Assembly (NCBI GenBank): GCA_965216255.1
Contig: OZ244148.1
Location: 3,286,001 to 3,350,000 of the forward strand
Reading direction: 5' to 3'
Length of the DNA: 64,000 bases
DNA from: G965216255 sp965216255
Lineage (GTDB): Bacteria; Bacteroidota; Rhodothermia; Rhodothermales; Bin80
A program made the translations under genes and the position numbers. Shown here piece after piece: positions 8,804-17,598 of this stretch. The notes under the pieces are model-generated. The model was not told the DNA's origin. It made no database searches and worked only from the letters and a program-made list of their open reading frames with translations. How positions within the stretch are numbered: the first letter of the stretch is position 1; each line of letters opens with the position of its first letter.

Positions 8804-9151
8804 TGATCAACGTCAACAATAATCCCGAACTGCGGTACAAGAAGTTCGAAATACGCCAAGCGCATTTGGCAGATGAACCCCTTTTTGAGGCCATGCTCAT
8901 TCACGGGATATGCTTCGGCATGGCGTACGCATTGATCAAGGCTTCAGTAATGCACATTGGCCAAGCGGTGGGAAGAGCCAAGTGCATCCTGCAAAATCTA
9001 CCCGTATTCAACATGAATGGGGCGCTGCGGCGTGACTCTACTGATATAGTGGACCGCGCCAAGCCGTGCAACATGGTTCCAGTGCTGGCTCGGACACTAT
9101 GGGTGAGCGCCATCCGCCGCCCCTTGGTGCAACGCTCGTCCGCGTGTCCGG
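8804..9151. other. Unresolved stretch downstream of a TonB receptor gene
   Basis: Both strands have stop-free runs of about 100 codons, but none resembles a protein I recognise. The segment lies between an IS3 scrap and the end of the receptor gene. It is probably decayed mobile-element DNA. Confidence 0.3.
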
Positions 9152-11725
9152 CTAGAATGAGACCGTCGCAGTCATCGAGATTGTTCGCGGCGCGCCGAGC
9201 CATGCAGCATTCTCGGTAATGGAGGACAGATAGGCCTTATCGAGCAGATTGTTTGCCACGATCGAGAATTCGGTCGATCGAAGCAAATCACTCAAAGCCT
9301 CACCTGAGAGACTGACATAGGCGTCCACTAGCCAGTAGGAGTCCGCGTACCAGTCTGCCGTTAGGCTGACACGCCGCGGCGATGTAAACTTGGCCGTCAG
9401 GCCCATGCGGAAGGGGCCCGTCCGGTCGAGCGAGACGACCCACAGCCGTTCGGGCACGCCGGTGACGTCAGCCCCTGCGACGATGCTTTGGTTTGAGTCG
9501 ACGAGCGGATCACCGCTGCCGAAGTACTCCGAGTCATTGAACGTGTAGGCGGAGTAGAACGACATCTGATACGGCATTTGCACCGATACGGAGAGCTCGA
9601 CCCCGTTCGTGTGGATCCCGCCCGCGTTAAAGTAGGCGCCGCCGCCTGGGATAAGGTAATTGGGGCCGGCGGGAGTTTGCGGGCCGAGGTAGAAGATCCT
9701 GTTATGAAAATCGATGGCGTACCAGGTGGCGCCCAGCGCAATCTGGTCACCCACGTACTGCAGCCCGACATCGATGTTCGAGGCAGTTTCCGGCTCGAGA
9801 GCGTCGAGGCTCCGTCCCGGTACCTCAAGAAGCGTGCTGCTAATCGCCCTGAAATTTTCGGCGTAGCCAGCGAAGACGTGCAGGCCTTCGACCGGCGTCT
9901 CGTACGTCACGCCACCGGAGAAAAGCAGTTTCGAATCGGAGTCAACCACTAGGTCCGAGTCGGCGCCAAACACGTCCTCACGCGATACGCCGACCAGGAA
10001 ATGCTTGACGCCGCCGCTGAAAGCGAACGGGCCAGCGTAGACCGTCTCCTGAATGTACCACCTAAAGACGTCTTGCGGGAAGTCCCACTCGTACTGGTGC
10101 CAGTATGCCTGCTCGTTCCACCTGAAGCTTAGCGTTGGATCCAAGATCTGGTGCCAGTCCCGGCCTAGGTCGCGCCGCGAGCGCTCGTACCAGATGCCGG
10201 CGCGCAGCACGCTTCCGGCGGCGCCGACATTGGTGAACCACTCTTCGTCGAGTGTCAGACCCACTCGGTCCTTCCCGTAGTGGCTGTGACGGTATGATTG
10301 CACGGCGGTGGCATCCGGGTGGCACGCTGGGTCGACCTCGGGGCCGCCCGATCCGTAGTAGTTGAAGATGTAGGACGACGTGCAGCCGGGTGTCGGTCCA
10401 ACAGCAACTCCGTCCCGGTTCACGAAGCGGATCAGACCAAATTGCGCACCGCCCCGTACCGGTGCCGTGTTCATGAGCTCCGATTCTGGTCTGCTGTTGT
10501 CGTCGGTGATGTCGACGATGTAGGGGGGCAGCCAGTCGCCGCGGCCCCGGTTTCGATGGAAATAGGCTCCCGCAGTCAGTGAGGCGCCGTGGCTGAACGA
10601 GAGGTCCGCTTTCACGTAGCCGAAGGCGTTGTTCCGCCGGGTCTGCCAGCCGGGCCGGTAGAACTGGTTAAGGTGCGGCACGCCCGGCCAGTCACCGATC
10701 AGGCGGTCCCAGCGCGGGTTGGCCATGAAGTCGGCCTCACTGTAGATCCGCTGGTAGGTGTCCTCGTGAATGCTGTCGTACGAGAAGTAACCGGTGAGAT
10801 CAAGGCGCCTGTGTGATGAGACCAACTTGGCGGCAATGTGCTCCCGCTCGTTTCGCGCTGAGCCCTGCATCCAATCGGTTGCCTCCTGGCGGATTGCAGC
10901 AATCCAGGCGCGCGCCTTGCCGCCGAGAAACGGCCCGGTATCGACCCGCATAGAGAACCGCTTGCCGTCGTTCTCACCGATCGTGGTTGACACCGTATAC
11001 GTCCGCTCCTCTGCTGGATCGTCCGTTACGTAATTGAAGGTGCCGCCCAGCGCTTCGACCGACTGGGAGGCAATGTCGGCCGTGCCTTGCGACACCTCGA
11101 CACCGTCGAGGTTCATCGGGTCGATGAAGCGGTTCGCCTTGGCACCGCTGAAGTAGTCGGACGTGCCGTTCGGAAACCCGTCTATGGTTGTGCCGATCTG
11201 TGCCTCACTGATGGTCACCTGGAAGCCGCGCATGGCAACATTGCTCGACCAATCGTCGAAGCCGTACGCGTCGCCCTCCTGGATGGATACTCCGGGAAGG
11301 TTGTCCAGCACCGATGTCACACTCGTGATTTTCGACTGCTGAAACATCATCGGTTCGGCGACGACGTTGCTCGCGAATGTCCGGTGCTCCTCGGCCACGA
11401 CGCTAATTTCTTCGAGTCCGACGACTTGCGGTTCCAATCGAACATCAAGAATGGAAACACCTGGACTCAGTGTGTGTCTCCGCGTCCGGAATCCCAGATA
11501 GGCAAAAACCACAACATCCTCCAGGGATCGGAGCTCGATGGAATAGGCACCATCTTGGTCCGTCACTGTTCCGATCAGTGTGCCTTCAATGACAACCGCT
11601 ACGCCCTGTAATGGCTCGCTGGTGTCATCTGACACTACGGTACCAGCAACGGTAATCTGCGCATTCGCATCGTGGAAAAGTTGCACAATGAGAATGAAGG
11701 TGATAAGGGTACAACCGTATTTCAT
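9152..11725 (-). CDS. TonB-dependent outer-membrane receptor with CarboxypepD_reg-like N-terminus
   Basis: This outer-membrane receptor of about 857 residues imports a ligand using TonB energy. The start at 11725 (MKYGCTLITFILIVQLF) is preferred over the ATG ten codons upstream because it gives a clean signal peptide ending at NAQ. A beta-sandwich domain of about 85 residues follows (GVAVVIEGTLIGTVTDQDGA). Next comes the plug (VLDNLPGVSIQEGDAYG, then SSNVAMRGFQVTISEAQ) and a long barrel that ends in an aromatic residue (TVSF). The plug looks more like a siderophore/FecA-type receptor than SusC, and no susD is adjacent. Both flanks are IS debris, but the frame is intact. The ligand is unknown. 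Confidence 0.9.
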   Translation of the reverse strand: MKYGCTLITFILIVQLFHDANAQITVAGTVVSDDTSEPLQGVAVVIEGTLIGTVTDQDGAYSIELRSLEDVVVFAYLGFRTRRHTLSPGVSILDVRLEPQVVGLEEISVVAEEHRTFASNVVAEPMMFQQSKITSVTSVLDNLPGVSIQEGDAYGFDDWSSNVAMRGFQVTISEAQIGTTIDGFPNGTSDYFSGAKANRFIDPMNLDGVEVSQGTADIASQSVEALGGTFNYVTDDPAEERTYTVSTTIGENDGKRFSMRVDTGPFLGGKARAWIAAIRQEATDWMQGSARNEREHIAAKLVSSHRRLDLTGYFSYDSIHEDTYQRIYSEADFMANPRWDRLIGDWPGVPHLNQFYRPGWQTRRNNAFGYVKADLSFSHGASLTAGAYFHRNRGRGDWLPPYIVDITDDNSRPESELMNTAPVRGGAQFGLIRFVNRDGVAVGPTPGCTSSYIFNYYGSGGPEVDPACHPDATAVQSYRHSHYGKDRVGLTLDEEWFTNVGAAGSVLRAGIWYERSRRDLGRDWHQILDPTLSFRWNEQAYWHQYEWDFPQDVFRWYIQETVYAGPFAFSGGVKHFLVGVSREDVFGADSDLVVDSDSKLLFSGGVTYETPVEGLHVFAGYAENFRAISSTLLEVPGRSLDALEPETASNIDVGLQYVGDQIALGATWYAIDFHNRIFYLGPQTPAGPNYLIPGGGAYFNAGGIHTNGVELSVSVQMPYQMSFYSAYTFNDSEYFGSGDPLVDSNQSIVAGADVTGVPERLWVVSLDRTGPFRMGLTAKFTSPRRVSLTADWYADSYWLVDAYVSLSGEALSDLLRSTEFSIVANNLLDKAYLSSITENAAWLGAPRTISMTATVSF

Positions 11726-12030
11726 GAGGACTCTAGGTGTGTAACCTGGCCGCATTCGTTAACAGTAAAGTATGCCAACCTGCCGTAAGAATACAGTCGG
11801 CCACCAAATTATTGATTGACCGAATACTCTCTTGTTTCGGCATTGAGTGCATAGGCACGGCCGTTTTTTGAGTTCGTTGACGGTCCGCTCCGAGTGTTTC
11901 GGCCAAGCTGGCGTCTCTTGCGTGCGCGCACGCGCAGTTTGCGGCTCGAAGGGCGTTGTGTTCCTATCGGGAGGGCATACGTGTCCCTTGGGGCCTGTGA
12001 TTGGGACCTTTCTGCGAGGTGGTAGCGGGC
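11726..12030. other. Region between receptor start and IS remnants
   Basis: It holds the upstream region of the minus-strand receptor gene and the end of an ISNCY-like remnant. No gene, clear promoter or terminal repeat could be made out. Confidence 0.35.
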
Positions 12031-12250
12031 CTACGCCGCGCGCTTTCGCCGACGCCTTATTCGTGCCCGTTCCTGGGCGCGCACCAGGCAGCCCAGCCGG
12101 TGCACGTTGACCGCCAACACGGACAGACTCACCATGAGCGCGAAGTTCTCCGGACTCTTCTGCCGCACCAGCGCACCGCCCCGAAGTCCGAAATTGGCCA
12201 GACACGACTCGACGGCCGGGTGCTGCCGCTGCGCTGCCTTGAACGCAGGC
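12031..12250 (-). pseudogene. ISNCY-like transposase, C-terminal fragment
   Basis: The frame AFKAAQRQHPAVESCLANF followed by FALMVSLSVLAVNVHRLGCL and a basic tail (RRRRKRAA) resembles the C-terminal end of ISNCY-type transposases, where a catalytic Glu lies in the HPAVES block. Nothing of the N-terminal two thirds is present. It is joined directly at about 12250 to an IS5-like fragment read in the same direction. Confidence 0.5.
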
Positions 12251-12819
12251 GCGCGCTGCAGTGGACCCGCCCCTCGGTATCGGTGCCAATATGTGCCTTC
12301 ATCCCGAAGTACCACTGATTCCCCTTGTGTGTGGACTTCATCTCCGGATCACGCTGCCGGTCCTTGTTCTTCGTCGACGCCGAAATTATGGTCGCATCCA
12401 CTATCGTACCGCTTTTTACCATCAGCCCTCTTTGAACCAAATGCTTCTGGCTGGTCGCAAACAATTGCTCCGCCAGCTTGTGCTTCTCCAACAGATGCCG
12501 AAACTTGCAGATGGTCGTCTCATCCGGTGCCACACCTACAGGTAGGCCCGCAAATACCCGCGATGACACATTATCGTGGAGCTCATCTTCCATGCCAGGA
12601 TCCGAAAGGCCAAACCACTGCTGCATGAAGTGGATGCGAAGGATTGTCTCCAGCGGAAACGGCCGCCGATCTCTTTCTCCTTTGGGATAGTGCGGCTCGA
12701 TGACCGCCACCAATTTTTTCCACGGCATAGCCTTTATCCATCTCCTCCAGGAACTTCTGCTTCCGCGTCTTCCTGCTTCGATTCAAGTACGTGGCATCCT
12801 CGAATGAGATCTGCTGCAT
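12251..12819 (-). pseudogene. IS5-family transposase, N-terminal part, frameshifted
   Basis: The start (MQQISFEDATYLNRSRKTRK, from 12819) and the following part (KKLVAVIEPHYPKG, RPFPLETILRIHFMQQWFGL, APDETTICKFRHLLEKHKL) are in different frames, so there is an indel near 12725. It continues through the first catalytic Asp (SGTIVDATIISASTKNKD) and WYFGMKAHIGTDTEGRVHCS. It then stops matching at about 12255, where the ISNCY-like tail begins. The remaining catalytic residues are lost. Confidence 0.8.
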
Positions 12820-12846
12820 GACGGCGATGTTCAAATAGCTTATCAA

Positions 12847-13178
12847 ATGTGATACACTTAGAACGCAGTCCTTTAATCAGAGTGTCTTTCAATCAAATTT
12901 CCGGATATCCCCAAGAGATAGAGGCACTTGCAAAACTACCCATAGCATTTGGCAACAGCAGTGATCCGAGCGGCATGAATTGGTGCAATTGTCCCGGATT
13001 ATGTGAGTGATTGGCGCGCTTCCGCCATCTCCCTCCGAAAGTATCAGGCCATCGGTGACCTATGCGGTCTCGCCGTGGCGGATTTCAGTCACAATCCCTG
13101 TTGTGCGCACGTACCTCTGCCTGGCTCCTGCTTGGCAGAAAGCCTGGATCACGCAAACCATGGCGTGGATGGCCGCCT
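12847..13178. other. Region between IS5 remnant and next transposase gene
   Basis: No gene was found. A possible outer end of the following IS lies at 12921-12941 (see the repeat entry). The part from about 12945 to 13178 would then be the 3' non-coding part of that element. Confidence 0.35.
12921..12941 (+). repeat. Possible terminal repeat of the IS4/IS5-like element, left
   Basis: GAGGCACTTGCAAAACTACCC at 12921-12941 matches 14 of 21 bases of the reverse complement of 14531-14551, sharing the core TTGCAAAAC. The two sites enclose the intact transposase gene at 13179-14312. No clear target duplication was seen. Confidence 0.45.
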
Positions 13179-14312
13179 TCAGTGCAGCAGGCGCAGCAGT
13201 TGATCTACGGTGAGCGCAAGCACCCCGAACATCAGGTGGCACGTCACCTTCTTGTGCCCACGCACACGTACATGACGGCCGCCATACTCATCCTTGAGCC
13301 GTCCGAAGGCCCGCTCGGCCGTCGAACGCTCCCTGTAACGCGCTCGCTCAGGCGGCACAAACCCGGCTGCACGCTGCGCCTTTCTCTCTCGGATGCGCGC
13401 CGCTTTCCCATTGCGTCGCGGATTAGGGTCGATGATCGGTACGGGCCCCAGATGTACACTGTGCGCGTGAATCTGCTCCGCGTCATACGCACTGTCCATC
13501 AGGTCGTACAGGTTCAGCACCCGCTGTGCCGTCATCGTTGCCAGCGGTATGGCCGCCTGACTGTCTTGCAGAGACGCAGACGAGACGATGCAACTGATCG
13601 GAACACCTCCGTCGGCCACATCCATGTGCAACTTGTACCCCGTCCACTTTTGCCTATACCCCTTCGCATTCTGCTTGACACCCACCGTGCACGCCTTCGG
13701 CAACTCCTGAAGCATCGCTTCCGTGCTCATCGTACGCTGGCGCTCCAGGCGACCCGGTTGCCTTGGAGGCTCCTCACCCTTGCAAGGACGCCCCCGTTTG
13801 CGCTTCGGGCGCTCCGGCTCCTTTTTCTTGCGCACAGGCTTCTCTCGGGCCTCTATGGCCGTCGCATCACGCGAAATATGGCCTACCAGCTGCTCCTTGT
13901 ACCCCTGCTCTATTAACGTCTCGTGCAGGTGAGCCGGCAACTCAGCCTCCGCAAACTCCTTGAACGCACGCGAAAACGTCGCCTCGCTCGGCACATCGCA
14001 CACCCGTTGCCAACCACACAGGCGCCGAAACGTCGGATCCGAACGCACCCGTTCCACCAATGCCCTGGTCGTCGCAACATTGAGCACCATCTTGGCCAGA
14101 AACGCCCGCGCAAGCGTAGCGCGATGCTTCAGCGGACGCCCCGGCATGCGATCCGGAACGCTGGGCAGAAAGCGCTCGACACAGACCATCTCCAGTGCCA
14201 GCACAAGCTTCTTGTAGCGCCCCTCCACTGGACCAAGCATGTCCTCCACCCAGGGAAAGAGCTCCTGTTGGCAACTGATCCAGAAACCGCGTACCTTCTT
14301 CGCAAGAGACAT
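13179..14312 (-). CDS. IS4/IS5-like DDE transposase, intact
   Basis: This is an intact transposase of 377 residues from the ATG at 14312 (MSLAKKVRGFWISCQQELF). A longer frame reaches 14456, but its first 48 codons look non-coding. An N-terminal DUF772-like helical region carries RATLARAFLAKMVLNV and PSEATFSRAFKEFAE. The first catalytic Asp is in HISRDATAIEAREKP, followed by a long basic insert, the second Asp in LYDLMDSAYDAEQIHAHS, and the Glu in RSTAERAFGRLKDEYGG. Exact family placement is uncertain. It is one of two transposases here without visible damage. Confidence 0.85.
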   Translation of the reverse strand: MSLAKKVRGFWISCQQELFPWVEDMLGPVEGRYKKLVLALEMVCVERFLPSVPDRMPGRPLKHRATLARAFLAKMVLNVATTRALVERVRSDPTFRRLCGWQRVCDVPSEATFSRAFKEFAEAELPAHLHETLIEQGYKEQLVGHISRDATAIEAREKPVRKKKEPERPKRKRGRPCKGEEPPRQPGRLERQRTMSTEAMLQELPKACTVGVKQNAKGYRQKWTGYKLHMDVADGGVPISCIVSSASLQDSQAAIPLATMTAQRVLNLYDLMDSAYDAEQIHAHSVHLGPVPIIDPNPRRNGKAARIRERKAQRAAGFVPPERARYRERSTAERAFGRLKDEYGGRHVRVRGHKKVTCHLMFGVLALTVDQLLRLLH

Positions 14313-14530
14313 GGATCCCTCCGTTTTCTTCGCTGGTTCGGTAAACCTGAAGATACCAAATGCGGAGGTTCCGGTCCCTTGTTCTTGTTCCTGTGGGGGA
14401 GCTTTCCAACGTCTTGCAGGTGCTGAACGAGGCCTGATCAAGTTCCTGATCTGCAACTGTTCTACTCCCGGTTGCCCAAACCATGGGCGGGGGCCTGCGG
14501 AGTGTCCTCACAAGAAAAAAGCCCTCAATT

Positions 14531-14551
14531 CAGGGGTTTTGCAAAAGGCTC
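14531..14551 (-). repeat. Possible terminal repeat of the IS4/IS5-like element, right
   Basis: Read on the minus strand the sequence is GAGCCTTTTGCAAAACCCCTG, sharing TTGCAAAAC and the GAG edge with the site at 12921-12941. It lies only about 54 bases before the start codon of the receptor gene at 14605. Confidence 0.45.
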
Positions 14552-14604
14552 GATATTCTTAGTATACTCAATATTCACTATAGATTTGAAAACGAGAGGC
14601 CCCC

Positions 14605-17451
14605 ATGAAGTATCTAACCGCGATCATCGCTGTTTTCTTTGCTTTATATCTTCACCACGATGTTAAGGGGCAGATTATGGTTTCAGGTACAGTAATATCG
14701 GATGAATCCGGTGAGGCATTGCCAGGCGTGACGGTGGTCATTGAGGGTACACTGATCGGGACGGTGACGGACAGTGATGGGGCCTATTCCATCGACCTTC
14801 GATCTCTTGAGGACGTGCTGGTTTTTTCCTTTGTGGGGTTCCAGACGCAGCGATACACGATGGTTCCTGGAGTAGCCACCCTGGATGTAAGCTTACAACC
14901 GAGTGTCGTCGGGCTCGAAGAGGTTGTAGTTGTCGGGTCGCGCCGGCCGCCGCGGACTGTTACCAATTCAGCCGTGCCCCTGGAGGTTCTGGGCCCGCGT
15001 GATCTGGAAAGTGCCTCTAGTATTGACATGGATGACATCCTCAGGGCACAGATTCCTTCCTATAATGTGCAGCGCCATGAAATAGATGGTTCAACCACGT
15101 TTGTCCGGCCCCCTACGCTGCGGGGGTTGTCGCCCGACAATACGCTCCTTCTTGTGAACGGCAAACGCCGCCATAGGACCGGCTCCATCGCCTTGTTTGG
15201 AAGCTCGTTGATTTTAGGTGCGCAGGGGCCGGACATGAACATGATCCCCAGCATAGCAATCCGGCAGTTCGAACTGCTGCGTGACGGGGCATCCGCCCAG
15301 TACGGGGCGGATGCTGTAGCGGGCGTGTTCAACTTGCAGTTGCGCAACAATGCCAGTGGTGTAATCATCCGGGGCCAAGCAGGGCAGTACGATCAGGGTG
15401 ATGGTGAATACATTCGTCTCGGGGCCAACGTGGGGCTTCCGCTAACCAGGGACGGCTTTCTAAATCTTAGTCTCGAGTATCGTGATATGGCCCCTACGGT
15501 ACGAACGGTGCAACGGGCTGATGCCGCGCTGCTGGCTAGCCGGGGCTACCCTGTGGCGAACCCGGCACAGATCTGGGGCAATCCAGACATTGACCACGGG
15601 GTTGTTGGCTTCTTTAACGCCGGTATCGACCTTGACGAATCGGCACATGCCTATGCATTTGGGGGATTTGGACGGCATTCGGGAAATGGCTCGTACTACT
15701 TTCGGGCGCCTGGTACACCGGGAGCCCGCGCGAATGTATTCAGGTTTGGATCTGGCGAAACCGCGACGCGGGCCATAGCCGACCTCAATATGGGTGACAA
15801 CATTGACTGCCGCAACCTCCCTGACCTGCCCGGCCTGGACTCGGATTTCAGTGCCGTCGAAGGTTTCGTCCGGACATATCAGGGCGACTGCTTCCTATTC
15901 AACGAGAAGTTCCCAGGTGGCTTTAATCCCCGCTTTGGTGCAGATATCAGTGATCTGAGCCTGACTACCGGATTGCGGGGTGTACGGGAGAATGGATTGC
16001 AGTGGGACGTGAGTGTGGGTGCGGGAAGGAGCCTGCTCGACTACTTTATTCGCAATACGGTAAATGCCTCGTACGGCCCCGATACGCCTACATCGTTCCG
16101 GCAGCGCGACTTCGTGCAGGAAGAGATTACAGCTGACCTAGCTTTGTCGTATCCGCTGGAAGTTTCCTTTCTGTTTTCGCCGCTGAATGTAGCCTGGGGC
16201 GCCCAGTGGCGTACCGAAATCTTTGAAACGAAGCCGGGTGATCTGTATTCCTACAACCCCGGCCCGTTTGCGAGCCAGGGATTCAGTGTTGGTTCCAATG
16301 GTGACCAGGGCATTCCACCCAATTTTTCCGGGCGGTGGCATCGACCTAATTATGCCTTGTATGTAGACCTGGAAGCGGATGTCACCAAGAAGTTGCTATT
16401 GGGTGTAGCTGCTCGCTACGAAAATTTCTACAACAGTTTTGGAAGCACCATTACGGGCAAGATGGTGGGTCTTTGGCGCGTGTTGGACTGGGCCGGTGTG
16501 CGCGGATCGGTGAGTACGGGCTTCAGGGCTCCTAGTCCCGGTCAAGCCCACTTGCAAAATGTCCAAACGAATTTTTCCGGCGACGGCGGCCTGATTGATG
16601 CCGGGCAGCTCCCGTCTACGCATCCCATCGCGCAGGCCCTGGGCGGCAAGACGCTCACGGAAGAAACGGCACGGAGCTATTCTGTCGGAGTCGTATTTGA
16701 GTTCACGAGCGACTTGAACCTGACCGTAGACTATTTTGACATAAAGCTAAACAATCGTATTGCGCTCACGGGTGGTATCCCGCTCACAGGTGAAATGGTG
16801 GAGATAATCAACCGCCAGGGGCTCTTAAAGGGGTTTGAGACGCTGAGGGAAATCAAGTTTTTCTCCAATGATTTTGACACGCGCACCCAGGGTATTGATT
16901 TGGTGTTGTCGTGGGACCGGGAGTGGGAAGCAGGTAACGCCACCGTATCAAGCATTGCTTGGAACTGGACGCAACCAAAGCTTGTGGACTTCTCCGTACC
17001 AAAGCAGGTCACAGAGTTTCTGGGGGTGTCCGTGCGTGATCCCGTCACCATCAGCATTCTTACGCCACGTCGGAGGATCGAAATCGAAGACGTGAATCCG
17101 CACCACCGCATTGTCTTCTCCACGCGGCAGGTCATGGGGCCCATCCACGGGCTTCTACGGCTCAACTACTACGATGGATGGAAAGCCTGCCTATTCTTTG
17201 ACTTCTCCTGTACCGTGGGCGGCGATAGTGGCCTGGAGGAATATGATGGCCAGTGGATAGTTGACCTCGAGGCGGGATACCGCCTGATGGAGGATTACCG
17301 ATTTGCGGTGGGCGTAAACAATGTATTTGCAACAGCGCCAGATGCGCATCCGATAGAGGTCGCGGGGCAAGGCAATTTGCATCCGGCAAGTACGCCGTGG
17401 GACTACAACGGCGCTGCGATTTACATAAGACTCACCGCAGATCTGTTCTGA
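14605..17451 (+). CDS. TonB-dependent receptor with CarboxypepD_reg-like N-terminus
   Basis: This 948-residue outer-membrane receptor has a signal peptide (MKYLTAIIAVFFALYL, cleaved near VKGQ) and a GAGAGG ribosome-binding site eight bases before the ATG. A beta-sandwich domain (residues ~23-110) follows. The TonB-box-like segment is EEVVVVGSRRPPR. The plug includes DDILRAQIPSYNVQ, TLRGLSPDNTLLLVNGKRRH and ELLRDGASAQYGADAVAGV, and a large barrel ends in LTADLF. This plug type is common in TonB receptors of vitamin, siderophore or carbohydrate transporters. The first ~110 residues are about two thirds identical to the receptor at 9152-11725, while the rest is unrelated by eye. The substrate is unknown. 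Confidence 0.92.
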   Translation: MKYLTAIIAVFFALYLHHDVKGQIMVSGTVISDESGEALPGVTVVIEGTLIGTVTDSDGAYSIDLRSLEDVLVFSFVGFQTQRYTMVPGVATLDVSLQPSVVGLEEVVVVGSRRPPRTVTNSAVPLEVLGPRDLESASSIDMDDILRAQIPSYNVQRHEIDGSTTFVRPPTLRGLSPDNTLLLVNGKRRHRTGSIALFGSSLILGAQGPDMNMIPSIAIRQFELLRDGASAQYGADAVAGVFNLQLRNNASGVIIRGQAGQYDQGDGEYIRLGANVGLPLTRDGFLNLSLEYRDMAPTVRTVQRADAALLASRGYPVANPAQIWGNPDIDHGVVGFFNAGIDLDESAHAYAFGGFGRHSGNGSYYFRAPGTPGARANVFRFGSGETATRAIADLNMGDNIDCRNLPDLPGLDSDFSAVEGFVRTYQGDCFLFNEKFPGGFNPRFGADISDLSLTTGLRGVRENGLQWDVSVGAGRSLLDYFIRNTVNASYGPDTPTSFRQRDFVQEEITADLALSYPLEVSFLFSPLNVAWGAQWRTEIFETKPGDLYSYNPGPFASQGFSVGSNGDQGIPPNFSGRWHRPNYALYVDLEADVTKKLLLGVAARYENFYNSFGSTITGKMVGLWRVLDWAGVRGSVSTGFRAPSPGQAHLQNVQTNFSGDGGLIDAGQLPSTHPIAQALGGKTLTEETARSYSVGVVFEFTSDLNLTVDYFDIKLNNRIALTGGIPLTGEMVEIINRQGLLKGFETLREIKFFSNDFDTRTQGIDLVLSWDREWEAGNATVSSIAWNWTQPKLVDFSVPKQVTEFLGVSVRDPVTISILTPRRRIEIEDVNPHHRIVFSTRQVMGPIHGLLRLNYYDGWKACLFFDFSCTVGGDSGLEEYDGQWIVDLEAGYRLMEDYRFAVGVNNVFATAPDAHPIEVAGQGNLHPASTPWDYNGAAIYIRLTADLF

Positions 17452-17598
17452 CCTTGCGCGCAGACCACAGCTCAACGCTGCTGCGTCTTGCGCAGGGCAC
17501 TGGCGTGAAGTAAGCGTTCGGGCTGCATGACCGCCGCGCGGCGAAGCTCCGAGTGGGGGTTCCTGTTTATTTCGCGCGAATCGGTCCCCGCCAATAGC

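Noticed and set aside
12107..12628. Long plus-strand open frames opposite the IS5/ISNCY remnants
   Set aside because: They are antisense to recognisable transposase sequence and show no protein-like composition.
13140..13180. AAACCATGG shared near both sides of the IS4/IS5-like transposase
   Set aside because: The match is direct rather than inverted, short, and contains a palindromic core; the TTGCAAAAC pair is a better candidate for ends.
14581..14588. TAGATTTG matching the Bacteroidota -7 promoter element TAnnTTTG before the receptor at 14605
   Set aside because: Only 16 bases precede the ATG and no -33 element is visible at the right distance, so a transcription start there would leave almost no leader.
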